Shown here in pieces: positions 13,281 through 18,699 of a stretch of DNA of 18,699 nt. The notes beneath the pieces were generated by a model. That model had not been told where the DNA came from, did not search any database, and saw nothing but the letters and a program-made list of their open reading frames with translations. Source of the DNA: JACVRM01 sp046262315. Lineage in GTDB: Bacteria > Actinomycetota > Thermoleophilia > Gaiellales > Gaiellaceae. The stretch's first letter is position 1; each line of letters starts with the position of its first letter. Location: positions 1-18,699 of the forward strand of contig JBHEMZ010000013.1 of the NCBI GenBank assembly GCA_046262315.1, read 5' to 3'. A program made the translations under genes and the position numbers.

Positions 13281-13286
13281 TAGAGT
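13281..13286 (+). promoter_or_regulatory. Possible leaderless -10 hexamer (TAGAGT) for the DsrE-like gene
   Basis: TAGAGT (TAnnnT) is followed by 6 nt and then GTG 13293. With no ribosome-binding site visible, transcription starting at the start codon is the simplest reading. Confidence 0.4.
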
Positions 13287-13292
13287 CGCCTC

Positions 13293-13655
13293 GTGGCGCG
13301 CATCCTCGTCCACATCACCCACGGACCAGAGCATCCCACGCGCGCTGCGCTCGGCTTCCTCGTCGGGCGTGCCGCGGTCGACGACGGGCACGAGGTGTCG
13401 ATGTTCCTCGCCGGCGATGCCGTGCAGCTGCTGCGCGATGCTGTACTGGACAACCTCGGCGGCCTCGGGACAGGGTCGCTGCGCGAATCGTACGACGCGG
13501 TGGTTGCCGGCGGGGCCCGCATCTACGTCTCGGGGATGTCCAGCAAGGCGCGTGGCGTAACGGAGGCGGAGCTCGAGGGCAAGCCGGCCGAGTTCGCGCA
13601 GCCGAACGTGCTCGTCCGGCTCGCGCTCGAGCACGACTGCGTTTTCACCTACTGA
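13293..13655 (+). CDS. DsrE-family protein lacking the usual redox cysteines
   Basis: GTG at 13293 gives 120 aa. The alternating beta/alpha pattern of the DsrE/YchN fold is clear: ARILVHITHGPEHPTRAALGFLVG, then EVSMFLAGDAVQLL near 34-47 and GARIYVSGMSSKARG at 74-88. In many DsrE proteins the last segment holds one or two cysteines that carry sulfur; here these positions are Ser/Met (VSGMSSKARG). The only cysteine is C116, five residues from the C-terminus (DCVFTY). A sulfur-relay role is therefore uncertain. It may be a ligand-binding member of the fold. It is divergent from reductase copy 2 and ends 4 bp from the convergent aminotransferase. Confidence 0.75.
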   Translation: MARILVHITHGPEHPTRAALGFLVGRAAVDDGHEVSMFLAGDAVQLLRDAVLDNLGGLGTGSLRESYDAVVAGGARIYVSGMSSKARGVTEAELEGKPAEFAQPNVLVRLALEHDCVFTY

Positions 13656-13659
13656 GCGG

Positions 13660-14895
13660 CTAAGGTCGGACGAGCAGCCGGCGGTGTCTCGCAAGAGCGG
13701 CGAGCACGGCGTCGACGTCCTCCTCGGCGTTGTAGCAGTGCGCCGAGATACGCAGGTTGCCGTCGCGGGACGAGGTAACGATCCCCTCGCGACGCAACGT
13801 GGCGACGAGCGCGGGCGCATCGTGCGACGCAACGCAGATCAGCGCGCCGCGGCGTTTCGGCCGGCGCGGCGTCACGACGCGCGCGCGCAGCTCGTCGAGG
13901 CCGTCGAGGAGGCGGGAGTTGAGCACCTGCACGTGCTCGCGCGTCTCCGCCACGCCGATCTCCTGCATCAGCTCGATGCCCGCCACACCCGCGTAGATCG
14001 CGGGCACCGGTGGGGTTCCGGACTGGAAGCGCGCTGCCGTCGTCGCGGGCGAGTAGTCGCGATGATCCATGGCGAAGATGTCCTTGTCGGCGAACCAGCC
14101 GGTCGAGCCCGGCCAGAAGCGCTCCACGAGATCGCGTCGGCAGTACAGGAACGCCAGCCCCGCTGAGCCAAGCAGGTACTTGAGGGCACCGGCGGCCAAC
14201 AGGTCAACGCCGAGCGCCTGCACATCAAGTGGCACAGAGCCGGCCGTCTGGTATGCGTCCAGCATCACGAGGGCGCCGCGTTCGTGCGTGAGCTGGGCGA
14301 CGCGCTGTGCGTCGAGCATCGTCCCGGTGCGGTACGAGACGTGTGTGAGCGAGACGATCAGTGTCTCGTCGTCGATCGCCCGCTCCCAGCTCTCGAAGGG
14401 GATGGTGCCGTCGGCGGCGGGCGGCACGTGCACGACCCGGGCGCCGCGCGACTCCTGCGCGTGCCAGATCTGGCCCACGGTCGGGAACTCGAGGTCCGAG
14501 AGGACGACCTTGTGACGGCGGCTGGCGTAGCGGAGACCCGTGGCAACAGCGCTGAGACCCTCCGAGAGCGAGCTCGTAACCGCAATTTCGTCGGGAGCCG
14601 CGCCCACCAGTCCGGCGAAGGCGGTCCGGGCACGCTCGGTCTGCTCGACCCAGTACTCCCACGGCGAGCCGCGCTCTTCCCAGTCGTGTAAGTAGTCCTC
14701 GTACGCGCGGCGGACGGTGTCGGAGAGCGCGCCCTGCGAGCACGAGTTGACGTAGACGAGCCGTTCGAAGATCGGGAAGCGGTGGCGGACGCGGTACGGG
14801 AGCGGGCCGGCCTCGCGTGGGCGCGGCGCGGCCGGGTCGCCGGCCCCTTCGGCGCCGCGAAGCACGTGCTCCTCGATTGTCTCCCGGTCGAACAT
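13660..14895 (-). CDS. Class V aminotransferase/cysteine desulfurase-like PLP enzyme
   Basis: ATG at 14895, with GAGG about 7 nt upstream, gives 411 aa. The frame is open further upstream to 15138, but that part is low-complexity and overlaps repeats. YVNSCSQGALSDTVRRAY at 48-65 is the N-terminal substrate region. VTSSLSEGLSAVATGL near 106-121 contacts the PLP phosphate, and LDAYQTAGSVPLDV at 212-225 has D213 for the pyridine nitrogen. GALKYLLGSAGLAFLY at 236-251 has the PLP lysine K239. RFQSGTPPVPAIYAG follows. It resembles isopenicillin-N-epimerase/kynureninase-like members more than NifS/SufS, because no mobile catalytic-cysteine loop can be recognised. Substrate is unknown; transamination, lyase or epimerase chemistry are all possible. 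Confidence 0.85.
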   Translation of the reverse strand: MFDRETIEEHVLRGAEGAGDPAAPRPREAGPLPYRVRHRFPIFERLVYVNSCSQGALSDTVRRAYEDYLHDWEERGSPWEYWVEQTERARTAFAGLVGAAPDEIAVTSSLSEGLSAVATGLRYASRRHKVVLSDLEFPTVGQIWHAQESRGARVVHVPPAADGTIPFESWERAIDDETLIVSLTHVSYRTGTMLDAQRVAQLTHERGALVMLDAYQTAGSVPLDVQALGVDLLAAGALKYLLGSAGLAFLYCRRDLVERFWPGSTGWFADKDIFAMDHRDYSPATTAARFQSGTPPVPAIYAGVAGIELMQEIGVAETREHVQVLNSRLLDGLDELRARVVTPRRPKRRGALICVASHDAPALVATLRREGIVTSSRDGNLRISAHCYNAEEDVDAVLAALARHRRLLVRP

Positions 14896-15012
14896 GCCCT
14901 CAGCGTATTCGCCCGAGGACGGCGGAGGGGATCGGGACGGACAGCTTCCCCGGTTCCCGGCGGGGAGAGTTGTGAGGCTTTCGGCGCGCTTCGGTGACGC
15001 CCGGCGTGTATA

Positions 15013-15027
15013 CGGGGTCTGACCCCG
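15013..15027. repeat. Palindrome CGGGGTC-T-GACCCCG
   Basis: A perfect inverted repeat with 7-bp arms around T. It lies in the 248-bp non-coding gap between the aminotransferase start and the livF stop, and it is related in sequence (GGGGTC/GACCCC) to the other GGGGAC/GTCCCC elements nearby. The rest of the gap is GC-rich with no gene seen. Confidence 0.5.
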
Positions 15028-15104
15028 GTGGCTGTGCCGGACGTGTCCCGTCGCCGCAGCCCCGGCGCGCGGCGCGGCGCGGCGAGTGCGCGCGGTGCGG
15101 TACC

Positions 15105-15122
15105 GTGACGGGTCAGTCCCCG
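15105..15122. repeat. Direct repeat GTGACGGGTnnGTCCCCG, copy 1
   Basis: GTGACGGGTCAGTCCCCG matches 16 of 18 bases of the copy at 15993-16010 (CA against GT in the middle). Each copy is within 25 bp of the 3' end of a minus-strand gene. Confidence 0.55.
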
Positions 15123-15136
15123 TTCGGGGACAGACC
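15111..15136 (-). terminator. Hairpin directly after livF (REP-like, possible terminator)
   Basis: GGTC and GTCCCCG on one side pair with CGGGGAC and GACC on the other, with one A-A mismatch and a TT loop, 26 bp in all. It starts 8 bp downstream of the livF stop, so it could end that transcript although no T-tract follows. The sequence also belongs to the dispersed GGGGAC/GTCCCC repeat set. Confidence 0.5.
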
Positions 15137-15143
15137 ACTGCGA

Positions 15144-15905
15144 TTACCGCCCTAAGTAGGCTTTGCGCAGGTCTTCATTCTCCAGCAGGTCTGAGGCTTT
15201 CCCCTCCAGCACGACCCGGCCGGTCTGCAGCACGTAACCCCGGTCCGCGATCGAGAGCGAGACGTTGGCGTTCTGCTCGACGACCAGGGTGGCGACGCCC
15301 GCCTCGTGCACCTGCTGGATGATCTCGAAGTTGCGCTCGACGAGGATCGGGGCCAAACCCATCGACGGCTCGTCCATCAACAGCAGCTTCGGCCGTGACA
15401 TGAGCGCGCGGCCCATGGCGACCATCTGCTGCTCGCCGCCCGAGAGCGTCCCCGCGAGCTGTGAGCGGCGCTCCTGGAGGAGCGGGAAGAGCTCGTAGAC
15501 GCGGTCGAAGTCCTCCGCGGCGCCGCCGCCGTTCAGGTAGGCGCCCATCTCCAGGTTCTCGCGCACCGTCATCGGCGCGAACAGCCGCCGGTTCTCCGGC
15601 ACGATCGCCATACCTCGTCCGATCCGGTAGTTGGTCGCGCGGCCGGTTACGTCCTCGCCGTCGAACCAGACGCTTCCCCCGCGAGGGCGCACGATGCCGA
15701 GGATCGTCTTGAGCGTCGTCGACTTGCCCGACGCGTTCCCGCCGAGCAGGCAGACGAGCTCGCCGGCGCCCACCTCGAGCGACACCTGCCGCAGGATGTT
15801 GATCTCGCCGTAGTAGGTGATGACGTCGCGCAGCTCGAGCAGCGGCTGCGGGCTGTCGCCCCCGGCGCCGGCGGGCTTGGCAGTGGTTTCCGGCGCCGCC
15901 GTCAT
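15144..15905 (-). CDS. livF: Branched-chain amino-acid-type ABC transporter ATP-binding protein (LivF-like)
   Basis: ATG at 15905 with a very strong purine tract (GGGAGGGGGG) just upstream gives 253 aa. The upstream open frame to 16079 is repeat-rich spacer. Walker A is GGNASGKST at 55-63, then the ENRRLFAPMTVRENLEMGAY segment near 104-123 characteristic of LivF (usually EgRrlF). The ABC signature LSGGEQQ is at 154-160 and Walker B LLLMDEPSMGLAP at 174-186. VVEQNAN, near 211-217, contains the switch-region residues of the HAAT family. It would power uptake of branched-chain or other amino acids, amides or urea at the cytoplasmic membrane. The partners LivG, LivH, LivM and the binding protein are not adjacent, so they must lie elsewhere or have been lost. 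Residues 1-20 form a short Ala/Pro-rich extension. Confidence 0.9.
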   Translation of the reverse strand: MTAAPETTAKPAGAGGDSPQPLLELRDVITYYGEINILRQVSLEVGAGELVCLLGGNASGKSTTLKTILGIVRPRGGSVWFDGEDVTGRATNYRIGRGMAIVPENRRLFAPMTVRENLEMGAYLNGGGAAEDFDRVYELFPLLQERRSQLAGTLSGGEQQMVAMGRALMSRPKLLLMDEPSMGLAPILVERNFEIIQQVHEAGVATLVVEQNANVSLSIADRGYVLQTGRVVLEGKASDLLENEDLRKAYLGR

Positions 15906-15943
15906 GCCCCCCCTCCCGAGTCGGCCCGCCGAGCCATCTTGCG

Positions 15944-15954
15944 GGGACTGTCCC
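15944..15954. repeat. Palindrome GGGACTGTCCC
   Basis: A perfect inverted repeat with 5-bp arms around T, in the 115-bp spacer between livF and the cyclase gene, 38 bp upstream of the livF start codon. It belongs to the GGGGAC/GTCCCC element set and could also be a protein-binding site. Confidence 0.45.
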
Positions 15955-15992
15955 TGCGTGTCCAGAACGGCGATGACATTCGGGTCGCAAGT

Positions 15993-16010
15993 GTGACGGG
16001 TGTGTCCCCG
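15993..16010. repeat. Direct repeat GTGACGGGTnnGTCCCCG, copy 2, with palindrome TCCCCGGGGA
   Basis: GTGACGGGTGTGTCCCCG runs into the palindrome TCCCCGGGGA (16005-16014), 6 bp beyond the stop of the cyclase gene. It matches copy 1 after livF at 16 of 18 positions. The position suggests a gene-end repeat or weak terminator. Confidence 0.5.
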
Positions 16011-16020
16011 GGGATCGCGG

Positions 16021-18699
16021 TCACGCTGCCACCCGCAGCTCGTCGAGCAGGACGCGCGCCCGCGCAACGTAGCCGACAATGCCCTTCCGTTCCCACGCCT
16101 CGAGCGCGCCGGCGGCGGCTGCGGCCGCCTCGTCCGTCCGCCCGGCGAGGTTGATGGTCTCGGCGAGCGCGAAGGCGCACTCGCCTATGTCGACGAGGGA
16201 ATCGGTCGGCTGCGCGAGGGCGACTGCCTCGCGCGCCAGCCGCTCTGCTTCCTCGAGCTCGCCGCGGTGAGCGAGCGCACGCGCGCGTTCGGTACGCCAC
16301 CCGAGCTGCGAGGGCGTGTCGTCGGCTGCCGCCAGCTCCTCGCTCAGCCGCGTCGCTTCTTCCGCCTCGGCGTAACGCTCCTGGCGGTTGAGCGTCTGCG
16401 CTCGCCACGCCTCGGCAGTCGAGCGATAGCCGCGCTCGCCGAGCCGCTCGAACACCTCGATGGCGCGCACCAGCCCGAGCTCGGCCCGCGGCAGATCGCC
16501 GAGGTAAAGCTCCACCGGCCCGGCGTGCATCGTGGCGACGGCGTACAGGACTTCGAGGCCCAGCTCGCGGTACATCTCACCGCTTTGCTGCAACGCCCTC
16601 CGGGCGTCGTCGGCACGTCCGACCATAGCGTAGAGCATCGAAAGCCCGTTCAGGACGCCTGCTTCGGCCGAAGTGCTTCCCGCGGCATCCGCGAGCAGCC
16701 GCTCGCACATTGCGATCCCTTCCTCCGCCGGCATTGGGCCCCAGACGGCGCCCTGGGGGATCCAGAAGAGCACCAACCCTTGCTCCCGTTCGTTACCCGC
16801 CCGCAGGGCGTGCTCGAGCGCGCGTTGCATCGCTACTCCCAGCTCGCCAAAGCGGCTTCTCATCAGGCTGACGAACCCCGAAAGCCGCCAAACGCGTGCG
16901 AGCGCCTCGTCGTCTGACAGCGCTTCGAAGAGCGGGACCAGCTCCCGCACAGCTGCCTCGGCCTCCGGCGTGACTTCGCCCGGCTCGACACCCAGCCGGA
17001 TCCAGAGCTGCTCGATCCGCGCCTTGCCTTCCGCGGCGCGGTCAGCGACGCGACGCGCCTCTTCGATCGCGTCGTCCAGGACCTGCCGCGCGTCGTCGAA
17101 CCGCCCGGCCTCGGCGAGAGCGCTGCCCAATTCGGGCAGCAGGCGAAGGCGCTGAGCGTCTCCCGGCGCCAGCAACCGAGAGGCACGCTGCAACAGGCCG
17201 ATAGTCGCCGGAATGTCGCTCCGTGCAAACGCTCCGAGTCCGGCGCGGCCGAGGTAGCCGGCGGCGCGCCGGCCGAGCTCGGGGCGGGCGGGGGCGACGG
17301 CATCGAGGGCGGCCTGCGCCTGGTACGCGTGCTCCAGGTGGTATCCGATCAGCTCGTCTCGTTGCGGCACGCGCTCGAAGCTCTCCAGATAGTCGGCGAA
17401 CCGCTCGTGCAACTCCGCGCGGCGCGCCTTGAGAAGCCGTTCGTATGCGGCGTCGCGGATGAGCATGTGCCGGAACCGATACGCGTTCGGGCGCGCCTCG
17501 TCCGGGCGGATGAGCTCCTTGCGCACCAGCGCGGGGAGAAGTTCGCGGGCAGCGTTGCCGCCATTTGAAGTGAGCGCGGCGAGGGACTCCAATCCGAAGT
17601 CCAGCCCGACGACGGAGGCGCTCTCGAGGAGATCGCGCTCCGGCTCGGGAAGCGCGTCCAGGCGCGCGCTGAGGAGGGCACGGATCGTCGGCGGGACGTG
17701 GTCGGGGTCGCCTCCTTCCGCCTGCATGGCGATCAGCTGCTCGACGAAGAGCGGATTGCCACCGGCAGCTTCACGAACGCTCGCACGTGCCGACGCCTCG
17801 AGCGGCGATCCGTGCAGCAGTGCCTCGATCAGCGCATCGGCTTCGTCCTCGCTCAACGGTTCCAGCGTGAGGGCGATCGCATTCGCCCGGCCTCCGACCA
17901 AGCCAGGGCGCTTGTCCGCGAACTCCGGCCGTGCAAGGCAGAGGAGCAAAAGCGGCGCGTCGCGAGTCCAGTCCGCGAGGTGCTCGATCAGGTCGAGAAG
18001 CGTCGGCTCGGCCCAATGGATGTCCTCGACGACGAGCACGAGCGGCTGTTGGCGCGCTCGTTGCTCGAGCGACTTCCGAACCGAGAACGACACTTCTTCG
18101 GGCGTACCGGCCGCCAGTGCGGCGGTGAGCTCATCTTCGGCGCCCGCTTCCCGGAAGATCTCGAGGAGCGGCCAGTAGGTGATGCCCTCGCCGTACGGGA
18201 GGCAGCGCCCGCTGAGCACCGCGGCCACGCCCTCGAGGCTCGCAAAGAATTCGCGCGCAAGTCGCGACTTCCCGATCCCGGGCGAGCCAACGGCTGTGAC
18301 GACTCGACAACCGCGTTCGGCGACCGCGGCATCGAGGCAGGCTCGTATGGCGCCGAGCTCTGCGGCGCGGCCGACCAGGGGAGCGTCGAACGGTCGAACG
18401 AGGGCCGCCGGCATATCTTCGAGCACGTCGAGTAACCGGAACGCGGCCACCGGCTCCGCCTTGCCCTTGAGCGCGAGCCCCTCGACCCGCTCCGCGCGCA
18501 CGCCGTCTCGGCAGAGACGATGCGTCGCCTCGCCGAGCAGGATGTCGCCGGGCGGTGCCGCTTGCTCGAGGCGCGCGGCGACGTTGACGGCGTCGCCAGT
18601 GACGAGCGTGTCGCCTGCCGCTGTGATCACGTCGCCGGTGTTGACGCCGATCCGCGCCTGCAGACCGAGCGCGTGGACGCCGTCGCGAAGCTCGTATGC
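16021..18699 (-). CDS. Class III cyclase - AAA/ATPase - TPR regulator (5' end outside window)
   Basis: The reading frame is open to the window edge; 892 residues are visible and the N-terminus is missing. Residues 1-70 are the C-terminal half of a class III adenylate/guanylate cyclase domain: ARIGVNTGDVI, then TGDAVNVAARLEQ with the N39-x3-R43 pair that stabilises the transition state. LVGRAAEL near 108 begins an ATPase domain with Walker A GSPGIGKS at 138-145 and Walker B LVLVVEDIHWAEPTLLD. After about residue 400 the protein is helical, with Ala/Leu/Glu-rich repeats typical of TPR regions. This is the common actinobacterial cyclase/AfsR-like architecture (Pfam Guanylate_cyc plus AAA_16). 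No C-terminal LuxR helix-turn-helix is seen; it ends in RVLLDELRVAA. It could be a signalling protein that senses an unknown ligand. Its metal-binding Asp residues lie outside the window. Confidence 0.88.
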   Translation of the reverse strand, partial: AYELRDGVHALGLQARIGVNTGDVITAAGDTLVTGDAVNVAARLEQAAPPGDILLGEATHRLCRDGVRAERVEGLALKGKAEPVAAFRLLDVLEDMPAALVRPFDAPLVGRAAELGAIRACLDAAVAERGCRVVTAVGSPGIGKSRLAREFFASLEGVAAVLSGRCLPYGEGITYWPLLEIFREAGAEDELTAALAAGTPEEVSFSVRKSLEQRARQQPLVLVVEDIHWAEPTLLDLIEHLADWTRDAPLLLLCLARPEFADKRPGLVGGRANAIALTLEPLSEDEADALIEALLHGSPLEASARASVREAAGGNPLFVEQLIAMQAEGGDPDHVPPTIRALLSARLDALPEPERDLLESASVVGLDFGLESLAALTSNGGNAARELLPALVRKELIRPDEARPNAYRFRHMLIRDAAYERLLKARRAELHERFADYLESFERVPQRDELIGYHLEHAYQAQAALDAVAPARPELGRRAAGYLGRAGLGAFARSDIPATIGLLQRASRLLAPGDAQRLRLLPELGSALAEAGRFDDARQVLDDAIEEARRVADRAAEGKARIEQLWIRLGVEPGEVTPEAEAAVRELVPLFEALSDDEALARVWRLSGFVSLMRSRFGELGVAMQRALEHALRAGNEREQGLVLFWIPQGAVWGPMPAEEGIAMCERLLADAAGSTSAEAGVLNGLSMLYAMVGRADDARRALQQSGEMYRELGLEVLYAVATMHAGPVELYLGDLPRAELGLVRAIEVFERLGERGYRSTAEAWRAQTLNRQERYAEAEEATRLSEELAAADDTPSQLGWRTERARALAHRGELEEAERLAREAVALAQPTDSLVDIGECAFALAETINLAGRTDEAAAAAAGALEAWERKGIVGYVARARVLLDELRVAA

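Noticed and set aside
12358..13560. Plus-strand open frame of 400 codons spanning reductase copy 2 and the DsrE-like gene
   Set aside because: It covers two supported genes in other frames and shows no domain.
14896..15138. N-terminal extension of the aminotransferase to 15138
   Set aside because: The extension is Arg/Pro/Ser-rich, overlaps the CGGGGTC palindrome and repeat, and a good ATG with GAGG spacing exists at 14895.
1..18699. CRISPR array, tRNA or rRNA genes, prophage or insertion sequence
   Set aside because: No regularly spaced repeats, no cloverleaf-like segment and no transposase, integrase or phage protein were recognised on reading both strands; a covariance-model scan was not possible here.

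Overview
The window is very GC-rich, gene-dense DNA. It has many GTG/TTG starts, 4-bp GTGA/TTGA gene overlaps, and several start codons preceded by a TAnnnT hexamer instead of a Shine-Dalgarno. Together with a class III cyclase/ATPase/TPR regulator and the style of the proteins, this suggests a soil actinobacterium, perhaps of the Thermoleophilia (Gaiellales/Solirubrobacterales) type. That placement is inference from composition and gene style only.

Layout. Bases 1-4002 (+) hold the tail of a probable luciferase-like monooxygenase, an M20 amidohydrolase/deacylase, a START/SRPBCC-like protein, a peroxiredoxin, a HIT hydrolase, a fumarylacetoacetase-family (FAH) enzyme and a small zinc-finger-like protein with an apparent frameshift. 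Bases 4073-5239 (+) hold an M24 (Xaa-Pro peptidase/creatinase fold) enzyme. Bases 5385-10153 (+) form one tight transcription unit: a SAM methyltransferase, a homocitrate-synthase-like enzyme, an aldo/keto reductase, an ornithine-cyclodeaminase-family reductase and a threonine-dehydratase-family PLP lyase. The last four genes overlap their upstream neighbours by 1-4 bp. Converging on it from 13260 down to 10193 (-) are two diverged ketopantoate-reductase-like enzymes and a second M24 enzyme whose metal ligands are substituted. Bases 13293-13655 (+) encode a DsrE-like protein. Bases 13660-14895 (-) encode a class V aminotransferase, 15144-15905 (-) an orphan LivF-type ABC ATPase, and 16021-18699 (-) the C-terminal 892 residues of a cyclase/AAA/TPR protein that runs off the window.

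How the genes may work together. The content looks catabolic: an M20 deacylase, two M24 C-N hydrolases, a PLP ammonia-lyase/dehydratase, an imine reductase of the OCD family, an aminotransferase, 2-oxoacid and carbonyl reductases, FAH and an amino-acid-type ABC ATPase. The OCD-family gene, the threonine-dehydratase-family gene and an M24 enzyme without a normal metal site recall the eutB/eutC/eutD(doeA) set for ectoine/hydroxyectoine breakdown. The canonical eutE/doeB, doeC and doeD are not in the window, so the substrate is unproven. Another small cyclic or N-acylated amino-acid derivative is equally possible.

Regulation. Two copies of a perfect 17-bp palindrome, AGTAACAGACTGTTACT, lie 88 bp apart (centre to centre) in the 144-bp gap upstream of the minus-strand reductase/M24 genes. 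They are the clearest operator candidates in the window. GGGGAC/GTCCCC palindromic repeats sit at the 3' ends of livF and of the cyclase gene. No tRNA, rRNA, CRISPR array, insertion sequence or prophage gene was recognised.
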